DNA from: Acinetobacter calcoaceticus
GTDB taxonomy: Bacteria; Pseudomonadota; Gammaproteobacteria; Pseudomonadales; Moraxellaceae
NCBI RefSeq assembly: GCF_900520355.1
Contig: NZ_LS999521.1
Span: 2,852,001 to 2,916,000 of the forward strand
Reading direction: 5' to 3'
Length of the DNA: 64,000 nucleotides
Positions 17,213 through 25,389 of the stretch are shown here, piece after piece (position 1 is the stretch's first letter; each line of letters opens with the position of its first letter). The position numbers and the translations under genes are program-made. The notes under the pieces are model-generated. The model ran no database searches and had not been told where the DNA came from. It saw only the letters and a program-made list of their open reading frames with translations.

Positions 17213-17851
17213 TTATTTGAAATAAGCACCCTCAGCTTGGGTATGGTCAGTTTCATCAACCACACGTTGTAGCTCAGGAATATTCTCTTTCAAAGTCGTT
17301 TCTACACCTTGTTTTAAGGTAACGTCAATTGCAGAACATCCTTGGCAACCACCACCAAATTTCAAGACAGCTGTTAAACCATGTTCTGGATTATCTTGTA
17401 CTTCTACCAAGCTACAATTTCCGCCATGCCCTGCAAGACCCGGATTAATTTCTGCTTGAAGAATGTAAGTAATACGCTCTTCAATTGACGCATCTGGACC
17501 AACTCGTGGAACTTTAGAGTTTGGAGCACGGAAAGTTAACTGACCACCAAAACGGTCCTTGTTATAATCAATTACAGCATCTAAAAGGTAAGGAATAGAT
17601 GGTGCATCAATATATGCAGGGAAATCAGGATAGTCCTGTTTATAATCCGTCGGGATCACTTCTTCTGGTGCACTATATGCCATACAGCATTCTGCACGTG
17701 GCGTACCCGGATGTTCAACAAAAACTCGAACGCCAATTCCCGGAGTATTTTGTTTCGACAATAAATCGTGCAAATACTCTTGTGCAGATGGGGTAATCAA
17801 AAGGTTTGGAATTTCTTCTGCAACAGCAGTGTTGGTGTTCTCAGTCGACAT
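17213..17851 (-). CDS. nfuA: Fe-S biogenesis protein NfuA
   Basis: A 212-residue two-domain Fe/S carrier. The N-terminal degenerate A-type scaffold domain covers about 18-110, with the expected loss of the A-type cysteine set. The C-terminal Nfu domain holds the cluster-binding C-x2-C (C169 and C172, G-G-G-C-Q-G-C-S). It delivers 4Fe-4S clusters to apo-proteins, especially under oxidative stress or iron limitation. The ATG at 17851 has GAGGA eight bases upstream; the longer frame starts at TTG inside that site. Its position beside a Fur-regulated receptor fits iron homeostasis. Confidence 0.94.
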   Translation of the reverse strand: MSTENTNTAVAEEIPNLLITPSAQEYLHDLLSKQNTPGIGVRVFVEHPGTPRAECCMAYSAPEEVIPTDYKQDYPDFPAYIDAPSIPYLLDAVIDYNKDRFGGQLTFRAPNSKVPRVGPDASIEERITYILQAEINPGLAGHGGNCSLVEVQDNPEHGLTAVLKFGGGCQGCSAIDVTLKQGVETTLKENIPELQRVVDETDHTQAEGAYFK

Positions 17852-18009
17852 AACAATATTCCTCAAGCTGATGCCTTTATATTAACTGAAGATGAGGTAG
17901 ATTGAAAAAAAATCAACTAAATTTGTCGGATTTATACACAACAGGGTTTCAACTTAAGTTTTTAATGGCATTATTGGGCTCAGTATTGATCATTTTTTAA
18001 ATATTCCTT

Positions 18010-18627
18010 ATGTTGCATTTGCCGTTTAACCATACCATTACCCTTATTATTATTACGGTCATTGTCTCTTTACTTGCTTTTAGCAACCAAAATGTGATGA
18101 ATCGACTTATCTTTTGGCCACCAGCAATGCAACGAGGTCAATTTGATCGTTTCATTACTCATGGCTTTATTCATGCAGATGGAACCCATCTACTTTTTAA
18201 TATGATCACCCTGTTTTTCTTTGGCAGCATTATTGAAAGTTTTTACCGCCAATATTTTTATGACATGGGTTTTGTATTGTTTTACTTAGGTGCTTTGATC
18301 TTTGCGATTTTACCTAGCTATTTACAACATAGAAATGATACAAACTGGGCCAGTCTAGGCGCCTCTGGTGCTGTTTCCGCTGTTTTATTTGCCTATATTT
18401 TATTCCAGCCATGGAAGCTCATTTTTGTATTCTTCATTCCAGTACCAGCCATTATTTTTGCTGTTTTATATGTAGCGTACAGCATTTGGGCTGGCAAACG
18501 TGGCAATAGTCATATCAATCATAGTGCTCACTTGTGGGGTGCAGCTTATGGGGTCATTGTAACCATTTTGATCGAACCAAAAGTGATTCCACATTTCTTA
18601 GACCAGCTTACTCGCTTACCGTTCTAA
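18010..18627 (+). CDS. Rhomboid-family intramembrane protease (second copy)
   Basis: A 205-residue six-helix rhomboid. Catalytic residues are S119 in L-G-A-S-G-A and H174 in H-S-A-H-L-W-G. The membrane-entry motif H-G-F-I-H-A-D-G-T-H-L-L-F-N-M is typical of the family. It is shorter than the first rhomboid in this window (7123-7932) and lacks its C-terminal extension, so it represents a different subgroup. It is transcribed alone and ends at a strong terminator. The substrate is unknown. Confidence 0.9.
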   Translation: MLHLPFNHTITLIIITVIVSLLAFSNQNVMNRLIFWPPAMQRGQFDRFITHGFIHADGTHLLFNMITLFFFGSIIESFYRQYFYDMGFVLFYLGALIFAILPSYLQHRNDTNWASLGASGAVSAVLFAYILFQPWKLIFVFFIPVPAIIFAVLYVAYSIWAGKRGNSHINHSAHLWGAAYGVIVTILIEPKVIPHFLDQLTRLPF

Positions 18628-18638
18628 ACTAAAAATTC

Positions 18639-18672
18639 AAAGAAAAGCCCGCAATGGGCTTTTCTTTTTTTC
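18639..18672 (+). terminator. Terminator after the second rhomboid gene
   Basis: A perfect 12-bp stem (18639-18650 with 18656-18667) with a 5-base loop is followed by a long T-tract. Confidence 0.93.
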
Positions 18673-18796
18673 TCATTTATTTATCACCATAAATTCTCAG
18701 TCTTTTTTCTGATTTTCTTTGATCTTTTCCTTGTTTTGATTGCAAAAACCATCTGATTAAACTCATGCCAATTCTTTTAATAATTCAGATGATACA

Positions 18797-20473
18797 ATGA
18801 AGTACAAAGCAATTTTATCTAGCCTTTCCATTGCCTTATTTAGCTTATCTTTAGCTGGGTGTAATGACAACGATTCACAAGAAACTGGTGTAAGTAAGCC
18901 ACAACAGCCCAATATATTATTTATTATGGCCGATGACTTAGGCTATTCAGATTTAGGAGCTTTTGGCGGGGAAATTCATACACCAAATATTGATAGCCTA
19001 TCTCAAGAAGGCCGTCTTTTAACTGATTATCATACTGCCCAGACCTGCTCACCAACACGCTCACAACTCATTTCTGGTACTGATCACCATTTGGCTGGTA
19101 TTGGTGCAATGGCTGAGCTCACGCCAGAACATTTGAAGGGACAGCCAGGCTACGAAGGATATTTAAACGAACGTTCATTATCAATTGCACAAGTGCTGAA
19201 AGATAATGGTTACCGCACGTACATCAGTGGCAAATGGCATTTAGGGCTAACCCCTGAAAGCAACGCCCATGCAAAAGGTTTTGACCATTCATTTACCTTG
19301 TTACAAGGGCTAGATCATCACTTTAAACAAGCTCCAAGTGCATTTAAGCGAAATTCAACATATACAGAAGATGGGCAAATTGTTCCTGTTTCGGCATTGC
19401 CTGATGACTTTTTTTCGACTAACTATTTTACCGATAAATTACTTAGCTATTTAGACTCTGGTAAAAGTAGTGGAAAACCCTTCTTTGCCTATGCAGCCTA
19501 TACTGCACCTCATTGGCCAATTCAGGCACCTGCTGAGTATCGCGAACGTTATCGCGGAGTTTACGATGTTGGTTACGATGCAATTCGTAATGCGCGTATC
19601 GCACGCCAAAAACAGCTTGGCATTATTCCTGCAAATTTTGATGCAGCAGAACCAATTTCCACTCAAAACACCCCACAAAAATATGGAAAATGGAATGAAT
19701 TAACAGCCGAGCAAAAAGCACTTGAAGCCCGAAAAATGGAAATCTATGCAGGTATGGTAGAAAATCTAGATGCCAACGTGGGCCGAATTATTCAATATCT
19801 CAAACAAAATAATCTTTATGACAATACTCTAATTTTCTTTGTTTCAGACAATGGTGCAGAAGGTTTTGTACGTGGAGGATACGGCAGTGAATCTGGCTTT
19901 GATAACTCTGTAGCAAATGTAGGTATGCCGACTTCGTATCACTATATTGGACCACGTTGGGCTGAGGTTAGCGCTGCGCCATTCCATTTATGGAAAGATA
20001 CAGCCGGTGAAGGCGCGACCACGGCCCCTGCTATTGTGAAATTACCACATCAGAAAAAAGCAGAAGAAACCAATAACAGCTTTGCATCCGTGCTCGATGT
20101 TTTCCCAACTTTACTAGAATATGCTCATATTCCAGTACCTCAAGGCCAATATAATGGCCGTACTATTAATACGCCATCAGGGATTTCATGGAAGCCTTTG
20201 CTTGAAAATAAAACAACTACGATTCGCCCCGAAAATTTTAGTTTTGCCGATGAGTTACATGGCAGTAAATATGCAAAACAAGGCGAGTGGAAAATTGCAC
20301 TTCAAGGGCGCCCTGAATTAGGTACAGGAACTTGGGAGTTATACAACATTAAAACAGACCGAGGTGAAAGACAGAACGTTGCTCAGATTTACCCAGCTAA
20401 AGTCCAAGAACTTTTATCGGTCTATCAAAAATATACTGAAAAGAATGGTGTGCAGGAATATAACGCTAAATGA
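18797..20473 (+). CDS. Lipoprotein arylsulfatase (formylglycine-type)
   Basis: A sulfatase of 558 residues with a lipobox (S-L-A-G-C, Cys22), so a periplasm-facing lipoprotein. The sulfatase signature C84-S-P-T-R88 carries the cysteine that is converted to formylglycine. Metal ligands appear in M-A-D-D-L-G (about 45-50) and V-S-D-N-G-A (about 351-356). The motif G-K-W-H-L-G is also typical. It hydrolyses sulfate esters, with an unknown natural substrate, to release sulfate. The next gene encodes its likely maturation enzyme and overlaps its stop codon by four bases. No sulfate transporter is adjacent. Confidence 0.92.
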   Translation: MKYKAILSSLSIALFSLSLAGCNDNDSQETGVSKPQQPNILFIMADDLGYSDLGAFGGEIHTPNIDSLSQEGRLLTDYHTAQTCSPTRSQLISGTDHHLAGIGAMAELTPEHLKGQPGYEGYLNERSLSIAQVLKDNGYRTYISGKWHLGLTPESNAHAKGFDHSFTLLQGLDHHFKQAPSAFKRNSTYTEDGQIVPVSALPDDFFSTNYFTDKLLSYLDSGKSSGKPFFAYAAYTAPHWPIQAPAEYRERYRGVYDVGYDAIRNARIARQKQLGIIPANFDAAEPISTQNTPQKYGKWNELTAEQKALEARKMEIYAGMVENLDANVGRIIQYLKQNNLYDNTLIFFVSDNGAEGFVRGGYGSESGFDNSVANVGMPTSYHYIGPRWAEVSAAPFHLWKDTAGEGATTAPAIVKLPHQKKAEETNNSFASVLDVFPTLLEYAHIPVPQGQYNGRTINTPSGISWKPLLENKTTTIRPENFSFADELHGSKYAKQGEWKIALQGRPELGTGTWELYNIKTDRGERQNVAQIYPAKVQELLSVYQKYTEKNGVQEYNAK

Positions 20474-21474
20474 GATTAAAACCATTTTTAGTTACCACCA
20501 TCAGCCTGTCTTTTATGGCGGGCTGTAGCCAACCTTCACAAGTTTCTGAACCTGTATCATCGTCTCAGAAACAAACTTCTTTAGCTGACTTAGGTTCTAT
20601 TGAAAAGTGTAAAAATTACACAGGACTACCTCAAAGTTGGCTGAAGAAACCCACTGCTGGAATGGTTTTAATTGCCGATGGGAATTTTAATTTTGGTTCT
20701 GAGAAAGCCTATCCCGATGAACTTAATTTTGGAAAAAAGCAAAGGGAAGTTAAAGGCTTCTGGATTGACCAGACTGAAGTCACCGTTGCTCAGTTTACAA
20801 GTTTCGTAAAAGCAACGGGCTATATCACCGATGCCGAAAAACAAAAGCAGGCCGCAGTTTTTTCACCAGACCCTGATCATCCACAGCAATGGTGGCAGCT
20901 AAAGTCAGGTTATACATGGAAAACTCCAAACGGGAGTAATGGTGCCGTAGCAAACCCTAATGAACCTGTGCGATATGTGAGTAAAAATGATGCTGAACAC
21001 TATGCAGTTTGGCTTGGACATGATTTACCAACAGAACTAGAATGGGAATACTCAGCTAAAGCAAATTCTCAAACTGATACACCATTACATCAAGCCCCTA
21101 CCGATGAACACCAACATCCACAAGCAAATTACTGGCAAGGTGAATTTCCTTTTCAAAACCTAAATCAAGATCATTTTAAAGATGTTGCGCCTGTTGGATG
21201 CTTTGCACCAAATAATTTTAAGCTATTTGATACGATTGGAAATGTATGGGAATGGACATCTTCTGCCTATCAAGGTGCTCATGAACAACATATGGGAAAT
21301 TATGCTGATTTAAGACAACAACAAATCACCAGAACACAATATGTAATTAAAGGCGGATCTTTTCTTTGCGCACAAAATTATTGTTCACGTTACCGAAGCA
21401 GTAGTCGCTATCCGCAAGACTTTGATCTAGCAGCAACTCATGTTGGTTTTCGAACAATTTTACGATCTCCTTAA
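20470..21474 (+). CDS. Lipoprotein formylglycine-generating enzyme (SUMF1/FGE family)
   Basis: A 334-residue FGE-type protein with a lipobox (F-M-A-G-C, Cys19), predicted to be membrane-anchored and facing the periplasm. The FGE core is visible from about residue 55 (G-M-V-L-I-A-D-G-N-F) to the end: W-I-D-Q-T-E-V-T, L-P-T-E-L-E-W-E-Y and G-N-V-W-E-W-T. The copper-binding catalytic pair C300 and C305 is kept in G-G-S-F-L-C-A-Q-N-Y-C-S-R-Y-R, which matches true FGEs rather than catalytically dead family members. The ATGA overlap with the sulfatase stop implies translational coupling. It likely converts the sulfatase Cys84 to formylglycine. Confidence 0.9.
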   Translation: MRLKPFLVTTISLSFMAGCSQPSQVSEPVSSSQKQTSLADLGSIEKCKNYTGLPQSWLKKPTAGMVLIADGNFNFGSEKAYPDELNFGKKQREVKGFWIDQTEVTVAQFTSFVKATGYITDAEKQKQAAVFSPDPDHPQQWWQLKSGYTWKTPNGSNGAVANPNEPVRYVSKNDAEHYAVWLGHDLPTELEWEYSAKANSQTDTPLHQAPTDEHQHPQANYWQGEFPFQNLNQDHFKDVAPVGCFAPNNFKLFDTIGNVWEWTSSAYQGAHEQHMGNYADLRQQQITRTQYVIKGGSFLCAQNYCSRYRSSSRYPQDFDLAATHVGFRTILRSP

Positions 21475-21581
21475 TTTCTTCTTAATTCCACTAATTAAAG
21501 ATATTTTTTTAACCAAAATTAGGTCGAAAAATAATCAAAATATTTCTATAGTATAAAAGAGAATGATAAAAAAGTGAGAAC

Positions 21582-21749
21582 ATGATGAAAAAACTATTTC
21601 TTTGCGCGGCAGCCATTTTCACAATGTCACTGTCAGCCTGTGCCGTTCACACCCCAGATGGCAGTATTGTAATTGACCCAGATTCACCTTACTACGGACA
21701 ACCTGGAGGCTTTTGCCCACCAGGACAAGCGAAAAAAGGACGTTGTTAG
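21582..21749 (+). CDS. Small lipoprotein, 55 residues
   Basis: A short gene with a clear lipoprotein signal (M-M-K-K-L-F-L-C-A-A-A ... L-S-A-C, Cys20). The mature peptide of 36 residues is rich in proline and glycine and ends in a basic tail with two further cysteines (C45 and C55). AAAAAGTGAGAAC precedes the ATG as a plausible ribosome-binding region. It follows the FGE gene by 107 bases. I do not recognise a family; similar tiny lipoproteins are common in Acinetobacter and are usually left as hypothetical. The two mature cysteines could form a disulfide. Confidence 0.72.
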   Translation: MMKKLFLCAAAIFTMSLSACAVHTPDGSIVIDPDSPYYGQPGGFCPPGQAKKGRC

Positions 21750-22297
21750 AAATACCTACTTCCAAATAACTTAAAGTTATCTGGAAAAATAAAGTTCAAT
21801 AAAGTGATGAGTTGAATAGTAAATGGAGGGTCTCAGCCCAAAATAGATGGGATGAAACTAGAAAATTATGGTGCAAAAAAATCACCATATCCCCAAGATT
21901 TTTAAAAGACAATCTTATGTTGTCTTCTATCTAGTTTCACCCCAATTCTTTCTTATTCAATCTGACTTTTCTTATCTTTTAATAAAAAGTCTAGTTTTTA
22001 ATCATTTCTGTATCTGTATTATTGATACATTTTGAACATTTTACCTTCAGGTTAAAACTGATGTATTTGCTTAATACAAAATAATCATTTATGTAACATA
22101 AGTCTATAAAAATGTTCTAAAAATGTGAAAAAAATTAAGACTAAAACGAGATGAATTTATCATAATAAATTTCTATTTCACGCTTCATCACAAAAATAAT
22201 CAATATTATTTTGTCAGTTATTGCCACTCGTTTCCTTTCATTGGCATAGATAATGTATACATCTGTATATTAACCCAGTCGTATAACGAGATATTTT
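21750..22297. other. 548-base non-coding stretch with structured segment
   Basis: No convincing gene is visible. The left part holds a 9-bp hairpin (21762-21770 with 21776-21784, one mismatch) just after the small lipoprotein, then the three-way-junction element at 21848-21944 described separately. The right half (about 21960-22290) is very AT-rich and probably contains the promoter of the 515-residue gene. Confidence 0.6.
21848..21944. ncRNA. Predicted three-way-junction RNA element
   Basis: Arms 21848-21862 and 21930-21944 are complementary over 15 bp with one A-C mismatch. Inside lie two separate 7-bp hairpins: 21867-21873 with 21883-21889, and 21906-21912 with 21920-21926. The result is a closed cloverleaf-like fold of about 97 bases. 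No T-tract follows, so it is not a terminator. It could be a small RNA, a 5' or 3' regulatory element, or a short palindromic repeat element. Strand is unknown. Confidence 0.5.
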
Positions 22298-23845
22298 ATG
22301 TCCAGCACAAGTCAAGTCGAAGGTCTACAATTTCCAGTACACGCCTCAACAAAAAAACAAAGTACATCTCTTACAGGCCAAGAGATTTTGTCAGAGGCTT
22401 TATCTGTCGTAGATAATAAAACCGCGCAACAAGTGCTGAATGAAAAAAACTGGCGAAAAAATTACCCTATATATTTTAAAGCACTTGTTAAACACGGGAT
22501 CTCTAATAGTAGCAACCCAATTACTATTGCTAAGCAAGGTTTGCATAAGGCTCACCATATTTTTGACTTTTATCGTGATAGTAAACATTATTTTTTAAAA
22601 GATGCGGTTCATATTGCTTCATCTACATCTCTTCATACAGTAAAACTTAAAGGTGAAAGTGAAGCAGCACCAGAGTGGTATGTTCCTTATAAAGGACAAA
22701 AGCTCAGTGGACAAAGCTTGCTTGACCAAATTCAGCGTTGGGAAAATGCAGGCATTATGGAGTCGAGCCATGCTCAAGCTTTACGTGAAGCCGTAGCCCA
22801 CCCTGAATGGTTTGATTTATCTGATCGAACTATGGTGCTGTTTGGTGCAGCTTCAGAAGCAGGCCCCCTACCTTGGTTAGCTAAATGGAAAGCGAATATT
22901 ATTGCTGTCGACTTACCAAACTCACGTGTCTGGGGTAAAATTTTAAATACGATTCAACAAGGAAACGCAACTCTCATTGCACCATGTGTTGAACCAGTTG
23001 ATTCATCCGCAAAAGTTTCTGAGTTAAAGGATAAATTGGGTGCAAATTTACTAACTCAATTACCAGAAATTGCGCAGTGGTTAGTTCAGTTTCCACAAAA
23101 ATTAGATTTGGCTGCAATTGCCTATTTAGATGGGGAAAAGCATGTTCGTGTTTCCATGGCAATGGACAGCATCATGCAATTTGTAAGTGAACATAAACCA
23201 GATACAAGCCTTATGTTTATGTGTACGCCAACCGATGTTTATGCGGTTCCTAAAGAAGTTGCCAAAGCTGCTCAACAAAAGTTTAAATCACGTACAAAAA
23301 TACAAAAAATGGCGGTGAAAGGTGTTTCCGCTCTTTCGCTCAATCGTTTTTTTCAAGCGCCATATCAAGACTTAATCGCTTGTGAAAATGGAAAAACTTA
23401 TGGCATTGCCGACTGTCTAGTTGTTGAGCAAGGGCCAAATTACGCCTTGGCAAAACGCATTCAACAATGGCGTGCTATTTTGGCCCGCCATCAGGGACAA
23501 CAAGTAAGTATTAATATTGCTCCATCTACAACGACTCACTCTGTGACTAAAAATCCATTGTTGAAAGCAGCTTTTAATGGTGCAGAGCTTTTTGATGTAG
23601 AAGCATTTAGCCCTGAAACGACCAATGCAATTATGGCTGCAATCTGGATTCATGACTTAAGAAATGAGGCTTCTGTAGCAAATCCTGAAACTGAGCTGGA
23701 CCATCCGCTTGAACTCATGATGGAAGGTGCCAACCACGGCGGATTGTGGCGTGTTGCTTATTTAGCAAGAACTGCCCTGCCTTTTGCTGCAATCTATGGC
23801 TTTGCAATCGAAAAACTACCATTTGGGAAATCATCTAAAAAATAA
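22298..23845 (+). CDS. Unknown protein, 515 residues, possible Rossmann-like segment
   Basis: I do not recognise a named family. The protein is predicted cytoplasmic. Around residues 178-215, T-M-V-L-F-G-A-A-S-E-A-G-P followed by N-I-I-A-V-D-L-P looks like the beta-alpha-beta start of a dinucleotide-binding fold with an acidic ribose-binding residue. Later segments (L-A-A-I-A-Y-L-D-G and S-L-M-F-M-C-T-P-T-D) could continue it. The C-terminal 60 residues contain one hydrophobic stretch (L-P-F-A-A-I-Y-G-F-A). It is transcribed alone with its own terminator. A reductase-like or methyltransferase-like role is possible, but only as inference. Confidence 0.72.
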   Translation: MSSTSQVEGLQFPVHASTKKQSTSLTGQEILSEALSVVDNKTAQQVLNEKNWRKNYPIYFKALVKHGISNSSNPITIAKQGLHKAHHIFDFYRDSKHYFLKDAVHIASSTSLHTVKLKGESEAAPEWYVPYKGQKLSGQSLLDQIQRWENAGIMESSHAQALREAVAHPEWFDLSDRTMVLFGAASEAGPLPWLAKWKANIIAVDLPNSRVWGKILNTIQQGNATLIAPCVEPVDSSAKVSELKDKLGANLLTQLPEIAQWLVQFPQKLDLAAIAYLDGEKHVRVSMAMDSIMQFVSEHKPDTSLMFMCTPTDVYAVPKEVAKAAQQKFKSRTKIQKMAVKGVSALSLNRFFQAPYQDLIACENGKTYGIADCLVVEQGPNYALAKRIQQWRAILARHQGQQVSINIAPSTTTHSVTKNPLLKAAFNGAELFDVEAFSPETTNAIMAAIWIHDLRNEASVANPETELDHPLELMMEGANHGGLWRVAYLARTALPFAAIYGFAIEKLPFGKSSKK

Positions 23846-23852
23846 TGATATT

Positions 23853-23882
23853 AAAGCCCAATTCTAGAATTGGGCTTTTTTC
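23853..23882 (+). terminator. Bidirectional terminator between the 515-residue gene and dsdA
   Basis: An 11-bp perfect stem (23853-23863 with 23868-23878) with a 4-base loop is followed by T residues. A residues on the left flank mean it can also stop dsdA transcripts. Confidence 0.92.
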
Positions 23883-23891
23883 TATATTTAT

Positions 23892-25226
23892 CTATTTATT
23901 TTGAAAGTGTGATAGATATTTTTGCATTTCATCAGGCGGCACCATACCGCCTCCTGTCGCCCATATCACATGGGTTGCCTGTTGTAGTTTCTCAGCTGAT
24001 AGTTGATGTAAAGCCAAATAATCAGGACTCGTCTGGACATAATATGGCCCCATCATTCCAGCTACCGCAGAAGGCTCAAGTTGAATATTTTCGGTTTGAT
24101 TTAAAAGTGCAATGAGCTCATATAAACGTTCATCATCAATGGTGTAGTAGCCATCAATTAACTGCTGCATAGCACGTCCCACAAAACCTGAAGCACGGCC
24201 TACTGCGAGCCCATCTGCGGCAGTTACGTTATCGAGTCCAATGTCATTCACTGAAATCTGATCATGCAAACCTGTATGGACACCCAGTAACATACATGGC
24301 GAATGGGTGGGTTCTGCAAAAATGCAGTGAACATGCTCACCAAAAGCAAGTTTCAACCCAAAACTGACACCTCCAGGGCCACCACCAACGCCACATGGCA
24401 AATAAACAAATAATGGGTGTTCAGCATCGACTTTAATTTGTTTTTGCTCAAATTGCTGTTTTAAACGTATTCCTGCAACTGCATAACCTAAAAATAATGT
24501 TTTTGAGTTTTCATCATCAATAAAAAAGCAGTGCGGATCTTGCTCTGCTGCTTTTCTTCCCTCTTCAACAGCGACTCCATAGTCACTAGCATATTCCACA
24601 ACATTAACGCCCAGTGAACGTAGTTTATCTTTCTTCCACTGCCTCGCATCGGCAGACATATGAACAGTTACTCTAAAGCCCAGTTTGGCACTCATGATAC
24701 CAATCGAAAGCCCTAAATTTCCTGTAGAACCTACCGCAACTTGGTACTTAGAGAAAAACGTTCGAAATGAGTCTTGATCTAACTTACTATAATCGTCTTC
24801 CAACTTGAGAAGTCCCGCCTCAATTGCCAACTTTTCCGCATGAGCCAAGACTTCATAAATACCACCACGTGCTTTGATTGAACCAGAAATAGGTAAATGG
24901 CTATCTTTTTTCAGCCAGAATGTTCCACTCAACTGCACTTGTTTTGTTGAAGATAGTGCTTGCTGCATATGGGCAATTTCAACTATTTCTGATTCAATTT
25001 TTCCATGTTGTGCTTGAGTTTCAGGAAACACCTTTGCTAAGTACGGTGCAAAGCGCTCTAATCTGGCTTCTGCTTCACTTACGTCCTCTGCTGTGAGCCC
25101 AACTTTTTCTAAAGCTTCTTTTAAAGGATAGCAATGTGGTATAAACCAAAATATCTCTTGATAATTCTGCAATTTTTCAATAAGTGGGAATTGTTGTTTT
25201 AGCTGATCTATTTGAATCGCATCCAT
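23892..25226 (-). CDS. dsdA: D-serine ammonia-lyase
   Basis: A PLP-dependent enzyme of 444 residues that converts D-serine to pyruvate and ammonia in the cytoplasm. The PLP-binding lysine lies in [10 protein letters not shown], followed by the phosphate-binding glycine loop in [12 protein letters not shown]-terminal W-F-I-P-H-C-Y-P and length agree with DsdA rather than biosynthetic threonine dehydratases. No dsdX transporter or dsdC regulator is adjacent, so its control cannot be inferred from context. It allows use and detoxification of D-serine. Confidence 0.93.
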   Translation of the reverse strand: MDAIQIDQLKQQFPLIEKLQNYQEIFWFIPHCYPLKEALEKVGLTAEDVSEAEARLERFAPYLAKVFPETQAQHGKIESEIVEIAHMQQALSSTKQVQLSGTFWLKKDSHLPISGSIKARGGIYEVLAHAEKLAIEAGLLKLEDDYSKLDQDSFRTFFSKYQVAVGSTGNLGLSIGIMSAKLGFRVTVHMSADARQWKKDKLRSLGVNVVEYASDYGVAVEEGRKAAEQDPHCFFIDDENSKTLFLGYAVAGIRLKQQFEQKQIKVDAEHPLFVYLPCGVGGGPGGVSFGLKLAFGEHVHCIFAEPTHSPCMLLGVHTGLHDQISVNDIGLDNVTAADGLAVGRASGFVGRAMQQLIDGYYTIDDERLYELIALLNQTENIQLEPSAVAGMMGPYYVQTSPDYLALHQLSAEKLQQATHVIWATGGGMVPPDEMQKYLSHFQNK

Positions 25227-25349
25227 AATCTATCCTGATATCAAAGTTTTAAGCCTAGCCTCTAAAGCTGCTTGAGACTTTATAACGTCTCGTTAATTTA
25301 TAGTTGAATGTACATGAAAATAGACTGAACATTAAAAAGAAACAAATAA

Positions 25350-25378
25350 AAAAGCCACTGTGAACAGTGGCTTTAATT
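25350..25378 (-). terminator. Terminator after the Pit-type transporter gene
   Basis: A 10-bp stem (25351-25360 with 25365-25374) with loop TGAA leads in the minus direction into a run of T residues. Confidence 0.9.
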
Positions 25379-25389
25379 TTTAAAGACGT

